Notes: generated from the sequence alone by a model not told the origin. A stretch of 64,000 nt of DNA from Glaciecola sp047250385 (GCF_047250385.1 NZ_JBLBVM010000046.1:1-64000), one strand, 5' to 3'; positions 17,415 to 26,761 are shown, counted from the stretch's first letter. Program-made: numbers and translations.

Positions 17415-18599
17415 ATGAAAGAAGCTGTAATTGTTTCGACGGCACGTACACCCATTGGTCGCGCTTACCGTGGTGCATTCAACAATATTAAATCACCTAC
17501 TATGACAGCGCATGCTATCAAACATGCTGTTGAGCGCTCTGGCGTGGAAGGCGGAGAAATTGATGATGTAATTATCGGTTCGGTGTTGAATGCTGGGAGT
17601 GCAGGTAACAACATAGCTCGTTTAGCGAGTTTAGCCGCGGGTTTACCTTATTCGGTTTCAGGGCAAACGGTTGATAGACAATGTTCATCGGGCCTTATGG
17701 CTATTGCAAACGCAGCGAAGCAGATCATTGTTGATGGTATGGATGTTGTTGTAGCTGGTGGCCAAGAGAACATTTCAGAAATCCAAGCTAAGTATTATGA
17801 GTGGGCAAGTAAAAGCATGGATAAAAACGTAACCGATAAAGCAGAGCATGCTTACATGCCCATGCTTTATACGGCTGAAAACGTTATTAAGAAATTTAAT
17901 ATTTCACGTGAAGCTCAAGATGAATATGCCTTGATGTCTCAGCAACGCACCGCTGCTGCCCAAGCCGCTGGGAAGTTCGATGATGAAATCGTTCCTTTAA
18001 GTTCAACTATGGGCATTATGAACAAAGAAACAAAAGAGATTACATTCAAAGATGTAACTTTAGAAAAAGATGAAGGTAATCGTCCATCAACAACATTAGA
18101 AAGTTTGCAGGGCTTGAAGCCTGTCGTTGAAGGAGGAAGTGTAACTGCGGGTAATGCCAGTCAGCTTTCCGATGGTGCGTCAGCCTGTGTTGTTATGGAA
18201 GCTAAGATGGCAGAGAAGCGTGGTCTAGCACCTTTAGGCATATACCGTGGTATGACTGTTGCGGGAAATGAGCCAGAGGAAATGGGCATCGGTCCAATTT
18301 ATGCCATTCCTAAGTTACTTAAATTACATGGCTTGAGCATTAATGATATTGGCTTGTGGGAACTTAATGAAGCCTTCGCCTGTCAAGCATTGTACTGCCG
18401 AGACAAGTTAGGCATTGACCCAGAAATTTACAACGTCAACGGTGGCGCTATTTCTATAGGGCATCCTTATGGTATGACAGGTGCAAGAGCGGTAGGACAC
18501 GCCTTAATAGAAGGTAAGCGTCGTGGTGTTAAGTATGTGGTCGTCACTATGTGTGTTGGTGGTGGTATGGGTGCTGCGGGTTTGTTTGAAATCGCGTAA
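17415..18599 (+). CDS. Acetyl-CoA C-acyltransferase (thiolase)
   Basis: 394 residues from the ATG at 17415; an upstream ATG at 17373 in the same frame would add 14 residues without a ribosome-binding site. Condenses or cleaves acyl-CoA through a Cys nucleophile. Motifs in order: nucleophile in DRQCSSG (about residue 85), NEAFA, GHPYGMTGAR with the catalytic His, and the second Cys in CVGGGMG near the C-terminus. Length and motifs fit biosynthetic/degradative thiolases (AtoB, PhaA, FadA-like); which substrate range it has cannot be read. Single-gene unit closed by a strong terminator. Confidence 0.93.
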   Translation: MKEAVIVSTARTPIGRAYRGAFNNIKSPTMTAHAIKHAVERSGVEGGEIDDVIIGSVLNAGSAGNNIARLASLAAGLPYSVSGQTVDRQCSSGLMAIANAAKQIIVDGMDVVVAGGQENISEIQAKYYEWASKSMDKNVTDKAEHAYMPMLYTAENVIKKFNISREAQDEYALMSQQRTAAAQAAGKFDDEIVPLSSTMGIMNKETKEITFKDVTLEKDEGNRPSTTLESLQGLKPVVEGGSVTAGNASQLSDGASACVVMEAKMAEKRGLAPLGIYRGMTVAGNEPEEMGIGPIYAIPKLLKLHGLSINDIGLWELNEAFACQALYCRDKLGIDPEIYNVNGGAISIGHPYGMTGARAVGHALIEGKRRGVKYVVVTMCVGGGMGAAGLFEIA

Positions 18600-18639
18600 A
18601 GCATACATATAAATATGTAAATAAAGCGTAGATTTATTT

Positions 18640-18682
18640 AAAGCCCTAAAAGTTAATTCGACTTTTAGGGCTTTTTCTTTTT
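18640..18682 (+). terminator. Rho-independent terminator of the thiolase gene
   Basis: AAAGCCCTAAAAGT (18640-18653) pairs perfectly with ACTTTTAGGGCTTT (18661-18674) and is followed by TTCTTTTT. Confidence 0.9.
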
Positions 18683-18717
18683 ATCTCTATCAAAATAATT
18701 ATTGATTAAATTGCTTT

Positions 18718-18755
18718 CATATGCGAAATTTCACATATGTGTTATTTCGAATATG
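18718..18755 (+). promoter_or_regulatory. Nested dyad before arsR, probable ArsR operator
   Basis: Outer arms CATATGCGAAAT (18718-18729) and ATTTCGAATATG (18744-18755) are inverted repeats with one mismatch. Between them lies the perfect palindrome CACATATGTG (18732-18741). The site ends 6 bp before the arsR ATG. ArsR-family repressors bind dyads of this kind overlapping their own promoter; assignment by position. Confidence 0.6.
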
Positions 18756-18761
18756 TAGAGC

Positions 18762-19097
18762 ATGAATCCGTGTACCTTTTTTAAATGCCTCGCTGATGAA
18801 ACGCGACTCAAAACACTTCTGTTAATTGTTAAAGCTGGAGAAGCTTGTGTATGCGATCTTATGGCTGCATTAAGCCTAGACCAGCCCAAAGCTTCTCGTC
18901 ATTTAGCACAGTTACGAAAATGTGGCATTTTAGTCGATGAAAGACGCGGTAAGTGGGTGTTTTACAAATTGCACCCAGCACTTCCGGAATGGACGAAAGA
19001 CGTCATAAATAATACCGCTGAAAATAACGATGACTATTATAGTTCTGCTTTACAGAAACTACAGGCATCACAATCCTCTTCACTTTCTTGTTGTTAA
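18762..19097 (+). CDS. arsR: ArsR-family arsenic-responsive repressor
   Basis: 111 residues, winged helix-turn-helix. The metalloid site CVCDL is present with Cys29 and Cys31, followed by the recognition helix DQPKASRHLAQLRKCGIL. A Cys pair ends the protein (SSSLSCC), and further Cys residues at 4 and 9 could add ligands. It is the first gene of arsR-arsC-arsH-acr3 and should repress the operon until As(III) binds. The predicted operator lies directly upstream. Confidence 0.93.
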   Translation: MNPCTFFKCLADETRLKTLLLIVKAGEACVCDLMAALSLDQPKASRHLAQLRKCGILVDERRGKWVFYKLHPALPEWTKDVINNTAENNDDYYSSALQKLQASQSSSLSCC

Positions 19098-19113
19098 TTA
19101 AAGGCGACTAAAC

Positions 19114-19584
19114 ATGAAAATACTCTATATATGTACACACAACAGGTGCAGAAGCATTTTGTCAGAAGCTATTACTAATGGAATGGCGAACGGCCTTATT
19201 CAGGCTAAAAGTGCGGGCAGTCAGCCGGTTGGAGAAGTGCATCCCTTATCATTAAAATATTTGAAGCAAGAAGGTTATTCAACTGAAGGTTTACAAAGTC
19301 AGTCTTGGGATGAGTTTGAAGACTTCAAACCCGACTTAGTCGTGACGGTTTGTGATTCTGCTGCTGGCGAAACTTGCCCTGTTTATTTTGGTAAAAGCCT
19401 GAAAGTGCATTGGGGTTTAAGTGATCCTTCCAAAATTGAAGGCGACGACTTGCAAATTGAGACTGCCTTCTTAGCTTGTATTACCGAAATAAGCGAGCGT
19501 GTTAACAAGCTAAAAAGTATTGCTGCGAAAAACTTAGATAAAGATGCACTTAAGGCAGAGCTTGCCACGATTGGAGTGCAATAA
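19114..19584 (+). CDS. arsC: Arsenate reductase, low-molecular-weight phosphatase type
   Basis: 156 residues; reduces As(V) to As(III). The phosphatase P-loop C-X5-R is at Cys7-Arg13 (CTHNRCR). The redox Cys pair appears in VCDSAAGETCPVY, as in the thioredoxin-coupled ArsC class. GLSDPS near residue 107 carries the catalytic Asp. It lies 16 bp after arsR, and its stop overlaps the arsH start. Confidence 0.93.
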   Translation: MKILYICTHNRCRSILSEAITNGMANGLIQAKSAGSQPVGEVHPLSLKYLKQEGYSTEGLQSQSWDEFEDFKPDLVVTVCDSAAGETCPVYFGKSLKVHWGLSDPSKIEGDDLQIETAFLACITEISERVNKLKSIAAKNLDKDALKAELATIGVQ

Positions 19585-20303
19585 TGACGGTGCTCGATCC
19601 TAGCTTACCAAACATCATAAACGATGAACTTCAAGTACCAAGCATTCAAGCTATGGCAAAAATCGCTGCTCAACATAAGCCTAGAATTCTGCTTTTGTAT
19701 GGCTCATTAAGAAAACGTTCGTTTAGCCGACTGGTCGTTGAAGAGAGTGCTCGTTTGTTAAATGCGTTTGGTGCAGAAACACGTATATTTAATCCTCAAG
19801 GATTGCCGCAACCTGACACCGAAGATGAATTCCATCCCAAAGTAAAAGAGTTGCGTGAATTGATGATTTGGTCAGAGGGGCAAGTTTGGTGCTCGCCCGA
19901 ACGACATGGCGCAATGACAGGCATTTTCAAAAGTCAGATCGATTGGGTGCCATTAAGTTTAGGTGGTGTGCGCCCAACCCAAGGCAAAACCTTAGCAATA
20001 ATGCAGGTATGTGGCGGTTCCCAATCTTTCAATGCGGTAAATCAAATGCGTATTTTAGGCCGTTGGATGCGTATGGTGACTATTCCAAATCAGTCATCTG
20101 TGGCAAAAGCCTTTCTGGAATTTGAAGAGGATGGCCGTATGAAACCTTCGCCATATTATAATCGAATTGTCGATGTTATGGAGGAGTTGATGAAATTCAC
20201 TTTATTGCTTAGAGATAATAAAGAGCATTTTGTTGACCGTTATTCGGAGCGCGTTGAAAGCGCAGAACAAGTCAGTCAACGCGTAAACCAAAAGTCACTT
20301 TAA
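19584..20303 (+). CDS. arsH: ArsH, NADPH-dependent FMN reductase / organoarsenical oxidase
   Basis: 239 residues, flavodoxin-like fold. ILLLYGSLRKRSFSRLVVEE is the FMN-binding first loop; WCSPERHGAMTGIFKSQIDW and GKTLAIMQVCGGSQSFNAVN are typical of ArsH. Members oxidise trivalent organoarsenicals or act as quinone reductases. It starts within the arsC stop (TAATG), so translation is coupled. Confidence 0.93.
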   Translation: MTVLDPSLPNIINDELQVPSIQAMAKIAAQHKPRILLLYGSLRKRSFSRLVVEESARLLNAFGAETRIFNPQGLPQPDTEDEFHPKVKELRELMIWSEGQVWCSPERHGAMTGIFKSQIDWVPLSLGGVRPTQGKTLAIMQVCGGSQSFNAVNQMRILGRWMRMVTIPNQSSVAKAFLEFEEDGRMKPSPYYNRIVDVMEELMKFTLLLRDNKEHFVDRYSERVESAEQVSQRVNQKSL

Positions 20304-20313
20304 GGAAACTCAA

Positions 20314-21330
20314 ATGGGATTGTTTGAACGTTATTTATCAGTTTGGGTAGGTCTGGCAATTATTGTCGGGATTATCGCTGGCTCGATGATGCCAGAAGTG
20401 TTTGCCATTATTGCGGAGTTAGAATACGCGCATGTGAATATTGTCATTGCTATTCTAATTTGGTTAATGATTTATCCAATGATGGTGCAAATAGACTTCT
20501 CATCAATAAAAGATGTAGGAAAGAAGCCTAAAGGACTCATACTAACCTTGGTTATAAACTGGTTGGTGAAACCATTTACAATGGCTTTCCTTGGTTGGTT
20601 ATTCTTCAAAGTTCTGTTTGCTGATTGGGTGGATCCTGAAACGGCAACAGAGTACATCGCAGGTATGATATTGCTGGGTGTCGCGCCTTGTACTGCAATG
20701 GTATTCGTATGGAGTCAGTTAACCAAAGGTGATGCCAATTACACCTTAGTACAAGTATCAATTAACGATGTCATAATGATCTTTGCCTTCGCTCCAATCG
20801 CTGGGTTCTTGCTTGGGATCACGGATATTACAGTGCCTTGGGACACGCTTTTGCTATCAGTCGTACTCTATGTGCTAGTGCCACTTATCGCTGGTGCTTT
20901 AACGCGTAAAAAGCTTGAGAATGGTAATGATCATTCAAAATTAGATCAATTCTTAGCAGCAATAAAGCCTTTTTCCATTATGGGCTTGCTCGCCACGGTG
21001 ACGCTTTTGTTTGGCTTTCAGGCAGAAACAATCATGAATAAACCTGAAGCTATCGTTCTGATCGCAATTCCCTTACTGATCCAAACTTACGGCATCTTCG
21101 CCATCGCATATTGGTTTGCGAAGCGCATGAAATTGCCTCACAACGTTGCTGCGCCAGCTTGTATGATTGGTACTTCAAACTTTTTTGAGCTTGCCGTCGC
21201 GGTTGCTATTTCACTCTTTGGACTGCATTCAGGGGCTGCTCTTGCTACTGTAGTAGGTGTGCTGGTGGAGGTGCCAGTGATGTTGTCTTTGGTGTGGTTT
21301 GCTAATCGAACTCGTCATTGGTTCAACTAA
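20314..21330 (+). CDS. acr3: Acr3-type arsenite efflux permease
   Basis: 338 residues with about ten membrane helices. VAPCTAMVFVWSQLTKGD contains the conserved Cys of Acr3 permeases, and PACMIGTSNFFELAVAVA is the other family signature. Exports As(III) using the membrane potential or proton gradient. Last gene of the ars operon, 10 bp after arsH. Acr3, not ArsB, judging by these motifs and length. Confidence 0.93.
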   Translation: MGLFERYLSVWVGLAIIVGIIAGSMMPEVFAIIAELEYAHVNIVIAILIWLMIYPMMVQIDFSSIKDVGKKPKGLILTLVINWLVKPFTMAFLGWLFFKVLFADWVDPETATEYIAGMILLGVAPCTAMVFVWSQLTKGDANYTLVQVSINDVIMIFAFAPIAGFLLGITDITVPWDTLLLSVVLYVLVPLIAGALTRKKLENGNDHSKLDQFLAAIKPFSIMGLLATVTLLFGFQAETIMNKPEAIVLIAIPLLIQTYGIFAIAYWFAKRMKLPHNVAAPACMIGTSNFFELAVAVAISLFGLHSGAALATVVGVLVEVPVMLSLVWFANRTRHWFN

Positions 21331-21446
21331 GTCGGCTGTTTGCCACTTGAAATCAAAATAGGTGCGGTGCATGAGCGCCCGCCTATTTACTTTATCACCT
21401 TTCCTTTCCCGCTTTATTTATTCGACATTTATTCGACTTTATTTAC

Positions 21447-22076
21447 TCACGTTGATTTAGTCAACTTTCTACGCCACTCGGCCGCTAAGCCGTTTATTTT
21501 AGCTGCATCAAGTTTCTCACTGCTTGGGCTACCCTTTTCGCGCACCAGGCGCATAATTTCCGCGATTGATTTCGTGTTTTGTAAACGATACTCAAGCTTA
21601 ATCTCATCGCCGACGTTCATTATTCCAGTTTCGATTACACGGAAATACCAACCCGTTATACCTTGCTCACCAATAAACAAATCAATGTTTTGAAAGCCAT
21701 AGCGTTGATTGATTTTGACACATGGTGCGCGCGGAGAGTTTACTTGTATGATCACAGAACCGATACGGTAAGTGTCCCCAATGAATACGTTACGATCATT
21801 CATCAATGGAGCAGAAATGTTTTCCCCAATGCTACCGATGGCCAGCTTTTCAGCAATGGCAGTAAATTCATTTTGCAAGACGACGTAGCTTTCTTGGGAA
21901 AATTGGTGCAATGCCATTTCAGGACCGCCGTGCAACTTCTTGTTACCTTGCTCATCTTCAATAGCGCCGTCAATTTCAATATGTAGTTGCTCAAACGGCC
22001 GTTTGATAATACTGCTAGGAGATTGACGAGGTCCAAACGCTTTTGGTTTACCTGCAAATAGCGCATCAACTAACAT
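21447..22076 (-). CDS. yiiM: MOSC domain protein, YiiM-like
   Basis: 209 residues. The MOSC domain covers about residues 30-160, with GSIGENIS and the conserved Cys in NSPRAPCVKINQR that should bind the molybdenum cofactor. The C-terminal helical part (SIAEIMRLVREKGSPSSEKL) corresponds to the 3-alpha domain of YiiM. E. coli YiiM reduces N-hydroxylated bases such as 6-hydroxylaminopurine. The gene is convergent with acr3 and stands alone. Confidence 0.85.
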   Translation of the reverse strand: MLVDALFAGKPKAFGPRQSPSSIIKRPFEQLHIEIDGAIEDEQGNKKLHGGPEMALHQFSQESYVVLQNEFTAIAEKLAIGSIGENISAPLMNDRNVFIGDTYRIGSVIIQVNSPRAPCVKINQRYGFQNIDLFIGEQGITGWYFRVIETGIMNVGDEIKLEYRLQNTKSIAEIMRLVREKGSPSSEKLDAAKINGLAAEWRRKLTKST

Positions 22077-22319
22077 TCAGACATTTCCTTAACAGTTATC
22101 AAGATAATCATTACAGCATAAAGTAGCACAAGCGTTGGATTAATAAAGTGATTAAGATGCAAATCGTATATTGGGAAACGCATTTCTGGCATCTATTAAT
22201 CTAAATAAATTTTCAAAAATATTTTCACTATTTAAACCTTTTTCAACTGAACTGCGACATACTCTTTGAAACATAATTAATGCTCAAAGCAAAAACAAAC
22301 TGAAAAGAATAACAATAAT

Positions 22320-22895
22320 ATGAACCCGAAACTAAGCGTAGTGAACAATACGGACATCGAACTAGCTGAAAAAGCTCAGTTGGAAAAGTCCTTGATCGAC
22401 GCTTCGAAACAAGGGGATAAATTGGCATTTAAGGGTTTGTACGAATTGCACATTAATCGGGTTTACGGCTTATGTTTTCGATTGTGTGCGGACAAATCCT
22501 TAGCTGAGGATGCGGCACAAGAAGTGTTTATTCAGTTATGGCGCAAGCTAGATAACTTTGATGGTACGAGCCAGTTTTCTACTTGGTTACATAGTGTGAC
22601 CTCAAACGTCACGATTTCCTATATACGAAAACAACGTGGCTGGTGGCAAAAGATGTTTAGCATTGAGCACACCATTGCAATGGAAAGCGAAGCTGAGGGC
22701 TCAATCGCTGATGCGAATTTAGAGCGTTATATATATCAATTACCAGAGCGTGCTAGATGGGTATTTGTGCTGCATGCAATTGAAGGGTATCGACACGAAG
22801 AAATCGCGAAAATATTAGATATGGCAGTAGGCACGAGTAAAGCGCAATTTCATCGCGCGAAAAGTTTAATACAAGGGTGGATGGATGATGAATAA
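22320..22895 (+). CDS. ECF-type RNA polymerase sigma factor
   Basis: 191 residues. Region 2 (KGLYELHINRVYGLCFRLC ... DAAQEVFIQLWRKL, about 35-95) and region 4 (RWVFVLHAIEGYRHEEIAKI, then GTSKAQFHRAK) are intact and separated by a linker, the two-domain ECF layout. An overlapping downstream gene encodes a one-helix membrane protein that could be its anti-sigma factor, and a DUF4097 protein follows. No target promoter motif was convincingly identified. Confidence 0.9.
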   Translation: MNPKLSVVNNTDIELAEKAQLEKSLIDASKQGDKLAFKGLYELHINRVYGLCFRLCADKSLAEDAAQEVFIQLWRKLDNFDGTSQFSTWLHSVTSNVTISYIRKQRGWWQKMFSIEHTIAMESEAEGSIADANLERYIYQLPERARWVFVLHAIEGYRHEEIAKILDMAVGTSKAQFHRAKSLIQGWMDDE

Positions 22896-23418
22896 GAGTA
22901 AAGATAATCGTCTGGACGAAGCTCTCGAAAAGCGAATTGAACAAATGGCTTTAGATAAACAGCCAGAAAGAGACTTATGGAAAGGAATTGAGCAAGCATT
23001 AGAGCTTGACGCAAAGCAAAGTGCGAGCGCCGAAAAGTCACACACTGAAGGTAAGCACCTGTTTCGAAGTCCGAAGCCGATGTTTGCAATGGCTGCTAGT
23101 TTCTTAGTGTTAGTCGTAGTCGGATGGATGTCTTTTGAAAGCGGTAAAAACTTGCAAGGTGAAAACCTAGTTGCGGCGATGTCAGAACAACATAATTTAC
23201 AAAAGCAATCCCTCTTGATCCGATTTAAAGATCAGCCTGCGTCAACGGACAACTGGCAACAACAAATTGAAGAGCTGGATGAAGCAGCGCAAGCGATTAA
23301 GAAAGCACTTGCCCAAGAACCGAATAATCCAGCACTGCTGAAGATGTTAAAGAATGTATATGAGCAACAAATGGCCATTATTGAGCGCGTACATGAACCA
23401 CGCTGGGATCGTATTTAA
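22885..23418 (+). CDS. Single-pass membrane protein, probable anti-sigma partner
   Basis: 177 residues with one membrane helix at about 69-86 (AMAASFLVLVVVGWMSF). The cytoplasmic N-terminus contains ERDLWKGIEQAL, a common feature of sigma-partner proteins; no zinc-binding HxxxCxxC motif is present. The outer part (about 100-170) is helical and coiled. It overlaps the sigma gene by 11 bp, with a choice of two adjacent ATG codons (22885 or 22888). Role as anti-sigma factor is inferred from position and topology. Confidence 0.72.
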   Translation: MMNKSKDNRLDEALEKRIEQMALDKQPERDLWKGIEQALELDAKQSASAEKSHTEGKHLFRSPKPMFAMAASFLVLVVVGWMSFESGKNLQGENLVAAMSEQHNLQKQSLLIRFKDQPASTDNWQQQIEELDEAAQAIKKALAQEPNNPALLKMLKNVYEQQMAIIERVHEPRWDRI

Positions 23419-23537
23419 GAGTTTCGGCTCTCGATACTGTAAATACGCATTAAGCGTTGTATCAAGCCTAACAATAAATATGACGACCCAGCAACATTTC
23501 AACGACAAAGAGTCAAAAACTTACTAACGAGGTAATT

Positions 23538-24503
23538 ATGAAATCATTAATAGGCCGAACAGCCGCCGTAATTGGCTTTAGCTTGCTCGCACTGATGGTT
23601 AACGCTAAACAGAATGTAAATGAATCAATGGAAGCAGATCCGAAAGGAAAAGTAGAGATTGAACATGTTAGCGGTTCAGCGAAAATCATTGGATGGGACA
23701 AAAAAGAAGTTAGCGTTACGGGTGTATTGGGTGAATATACCGATGAATTTAAATTCGAACGTGATGGTTCGTCAATCATCATTCACGTAAAACAAAAACG
23801 CACTAGCAGGGGATGGAATAATTGGGGGAGTGAACAAGGCGATGAGCTTGTGATACACGTTCCAATGAATAGCCAGGTTGATTACACCTCAACAAATGCA
23901 CAACTTGAAATGAAAGGCATTCATGGTGGAGCTAATGTTGATGTAGTAAACGGTGACATCGAAGTAGATGACTTGCTAGGTCGCATTCGTCTTGAATCTG
24001 TTAATGGCAATATCAAAGCACGTCGCTTAGATGGTGATGTCGCGATAGAGACGGTGAATGGCAACATTATTGGAAAACACAGCGGTAAAAAGGAACTTAA
24101 ACTAAGCACTGTGAATGGCGACATTGAAATTGAGAGCGATAGTCCCGAAGTGAGAGCGGAAACCGTTAATGGCGATATCGAATTGGTGCTGCAAGAGGTG
24201 ACTGAAGTTATCATGAATACAGTTAATGGTTCGATTGATGTTGTCATGGATTTGCAAAAAAATGGTCGAGTTGAAGCTTCCTCAGTAGGTGGTTCAGTTG
24301 ACTTAATGTTTCAGAAGGACGTTGCAGCAAAATTTGATATTGAAGCACATGCGGGTGGCTCGATTAAAAACAAAATCACTGACAAAGAACAGAGCAAAGC
24401 TAAGTATGGGCCTAGACGTTGGTTAGAATTTAGTACAGCCAATCCTACCGCGACTGTTGAAGTATCTACTGTTCATGGACGTGTAAAAGTGTCAACGAAG
24501 TAA
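23538..24503 (+). CDS. DUF4097 family exported beta-repeat protein
   Basis: 321 residues with a signal peptide (about 1-23). The body is a repeated beta-strand pattern of roughly 20 residues centred on VNGDIEV, VNGNIKA, VNGNIIG, VNGDIEI, VNGDIEL, VNGSIDV and VGGSVDL, giving a right-handed beta-helix or stacked-sheet shape typical of DUF4097. Such proteins are often encoded beside ECF sigma factors, as here (119 bp after the membrane partner). Probably exported to the envelope; biochemical role unknown. Confidence 0.85.
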   Translation: MKSLIGRTAAVIGFSLLALMVNAKQNVNESMEADPKGKVEIEHVSGSAKIIGWDKKEVSVTGVLGEYTDEFKFERDGSSIIIHVKQKRTSRGWNNWGSEQGDELVIHVPMNSQVDYTSTNAQLEMKGIHGGANVDVVNGDIEVDDLLGRIRLESVNGNIKARRLDGDVAIETVNGNIIGKHSGKKELKLSTVNGDIEIESDSPEVRAETVNGDIELVLQEVTEVIMNTVNGSIDVVMDLQKNGRVEASSVGGSVDLMFQKDVAAKFDIEAHAGGSIKNKITDKEQSKAKYGPRRWLEFSTANPTATVEVSTVHGRVKVSTK

Positions 24504-24684
24504 AGCATTTTGAATGTAAGGCTATATACATATATTATTTCTTCACAAATTAATGGTAGCTTTTAAGTTAAAGCATTAAGCGAGAAATAAAATAGAAATT
24601 TCAAATGTTGTTTATTTTATTGGTGGCGCCGCTGACAAGACTCGAGAAAGCTTCGGACTTGTTAGGTGGGGCCCCACAAATTTA

Positions 24685-25206
24685 ATGGGCTTGTGTCGAA
24701 CCGCTTTTGATCAGAAAAAAGGTTCGAGCTGCGAAACCCACTATTACGGTTATTTAGAGAAGGACGCTATTGCCGAAAGCATTGTCCAAGTTAAACAAGC
24801 AAAGCCAGATGTGCGAATAAATCTAGTAGGTCACAGTCGCGGCGGGGCCGTTGCGAATGAGTTAGCTTTAAACATACTTCCCTCACTTAATATTAATGCG
24901 AATGTTGTTGTTTTACTTGATCCCGTAAAGGCCAACCCTCTTGATAAGTTTACCATTCCAAAAAATAACAACGCTCAATTAACGAGTCTGTATGTTTGTA
25001 TCTTTGCCAAGCCTTTAAACCGAGACCCAACTGATTACGTTGCCATTGTTGGTGGGCAATATGGAAAGCGTCTACAGGCATATTGCGACTTTTACATTGA
25101 AGCAGATGCTAATCATGGCGAGCCAATGGACATGCTTAAAACGGTATTGGATGAAAAAGAGACCTCTGCTTGGGACATGTTATTAGCGGAGTCGAAGAAG
25201 TCATAA
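24685..25206 (+). CDS. Alpha/beta hydrolase-like protein with an unclear start
   Basis: 173 residues from the first ATG (24685). The nucleophile elbow GHSRGG (about residues 53-58) and LVGHSRGGAVANELALN support a lipase/esterase-like fold; a late HGEP supplies a possible catalytic His. The same frame stays open upstream to 24580 and reads NVVYFIGGAADKTRESFG, which looks like the missing first strand and loop of the hydrolase fold. That upstream stretch has no ATG, GTG, TTG or CTG, only ATA (24592) and ATT (24598, 24619). The gene is therefore either started at a rare codon or has lost its start. Function otherwise unknown. Confidence 0.6.
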   Translation: MGLCRTAFDQKKGSSCETHYYGYLEKDAIAESIVQVKQAKPDVRINLVGHSRGGAVANELALNILPSLNINANVVVLLDPVKANPLDKFTIPKNNNAQLTSLYVCIFAKPLNRDPTDYVAIVGGQYGKRLQAYCDFYIEADANHGEPMDMLKTVLDEKETSAWDMLLAESKKS

Positions 25207-25372
25207 ATTTTATTGAGTGCTTACTAACAAGCATAAACCTGATACTAAAGCCTGATAGCGGCGAATTTGCTTGCTTGTCTTAAATCACTGCCCATTTTCT
25301 TCATATTTTTAACAGACAAGATGGTTTTTTTCGCGCATAATAATCGACCCAAAAATCAACCGTGCACTGCAA

Positions 25373-26761
25373 TTGAATTTTCAAGATAAACCTAAAAAAG
25401 ACGATGTCGAACAGCTAAAGATACCTCCGCACTCTATTGAAGCGGAGCAATCAGTGCTGGGCAGTATGATGATCGCCCCCGATTCATGGGACAAGGTTGC
25501 TGAAATTGTAGTGGAAAGTGATTTTTATAACCGTTCACATCGAACAATCTTTGCTGCGATTATCAAACTTTTAAGTAATAACCAATCTGTCGATACCGTT
25601 ACTGTTAAAGATAATCTCGCTCAAAATGGTCTGTTAGAAGAGGCCGGTGGTTTTTCCTACCTTATTGAATTGGCGAAGAATACACCCAGTGCCGCTAACG
25701 TTACTGCTTATGCAAACGTCATTCGCGAGCGCGCTGTCGTTAGAGAGCTCATCGGCGTTGCGCACGACATTGCTGATGTGGGTTACAACCCAGAAGGGCG
25801 AGACAGCGCTGAAATTCTTGATTTAGCAGAGTCGAAAGTTTTTGAGATCGCCGAGAAACGCACAGGTGAGAACGAAGGCCCTAAAGATGTCACAACGGTT
25901 CTGACTAAAACAGTCAATAGACTTGATGAGTTAGTTAAGCAAGGCAAAGATATTACCGGCGTATCAACCGGCTATACCGACCTTGATGACAAAACAAGCG
26001 GTTTACAACGTTCCGATCTTATCATTGTCGCAGCTCGACCCTCTATGGGTAAAACCACATTTGCGATGAACTTATGTGAAAACGCAATGATGTTGCAAGA
26101 CAAACCTGTTTTAGTTTTCAGTCTTGAAATGCCCGCAGAACAAATCATGATGAGAATGCTCGCGTCTTTAAGTAGAGTAAACCAAACACATATTCGAACC
26201 GCTCAGCTTGATGATGAAGAGTGGGCTAGGATGTCTGGCACAATCAAAACATTAAAGCAGAAAGATAATCTATTCATCGATGATTCATCCGGTCTTACTC
26301 CAATGGAGTTGCGTACTAGAGCTAGAAAGATAGCGCGAGATAAAGGCGGGATTTCATTAATCATGATTGATTACCTTCAATTAATGCGCGTGCCTTCATT
26401 GAGTGAGAACCGTACATTAGAGATTGCGGAAATATCCCGTTCATTGAAGGCTTTGGCGAAAGAGCTAGAAGTGCCTGTCGTTGCGTTATCGCAGCTAAAC
26501 CGAACACTAGAACAACGAGCGGACAAAAGGCCTATCAATTCAGATTTGCGTGAATCAGGCTCTATAGAGCAGGATGCCGATTTGATTATGTTTATCTATC
26601 GCGATGAAGTTTATAACGAAGCTTCCGAGTTAAAAGGTATTGCTGAAATAATTATTGGTAAGCAAAGGAATGGACCAATCGGGACAAGTCGACTTACCTT
26701 TCAAGGTCAATTTTCTCGATTTGATAATTATGCAGGCCCAGCATTTGATGATGAATATTAG
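25373..26761 (+). CDS. dnaB: Replicative DNA helicase
   Basis: 462 residues from a TTG start; no in-frame ATG/GTG is suitable, and the residues that follow align with the expected DnaB N-terminus (IPPHSIEAEQSVLGSMM). N-terminal primase-interaction domain about 15-120; RecA-like helicase domain from about 190, with Walker A RPSMGKTTF (near 225) and Walker B LIMIDYLQLM (near 330). C-terminal arginine-finger region RESGSIEQDADLIMFIYRD. Unwinds the replication fork as a hexamer. It has no adjacent alr, unlike many relatives. Confidence 0.97.
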   Translation: MNFQDKPKKDDVEQLKIPPHSIEAEQSVLGSMMIAPDSWDKVAEIVVESDFYNRSHRTIFAAIIKLLSNNQSVDTVTVKDNLAQNGLLEEAGGFSYLIELAKNTPSAANVTAYANVIRERAVVRELIGVAHDIADVGYNPEGRDSAEILDLAESKVFEIAEKRTGENEGPKDVTTVLTKTVNRLDELVKQGKDITGVSTGYTDLDDKTSGLQRSDLIIVAARPSMGKTTFAMNLCENAMMLQDKPVLVFSLEMPAEQIMMRMLASLSRVNQTHIRTAQLDDEEWARMSGTIKTLKQKDNLFIDDSSGLTPMELRTRARKIARDKGGISLIMIDYLQLMRVPSLSENRTLEIAEISRSLKALAKELEVPVVALSQLNRTLEQRADKRPINSDLRESGSIEQDADLIMFIYRDEVYNEASELKGIAEIIIGKQRNGPIGTSRLTFQGQFSRFDNYAGPAFDDEY

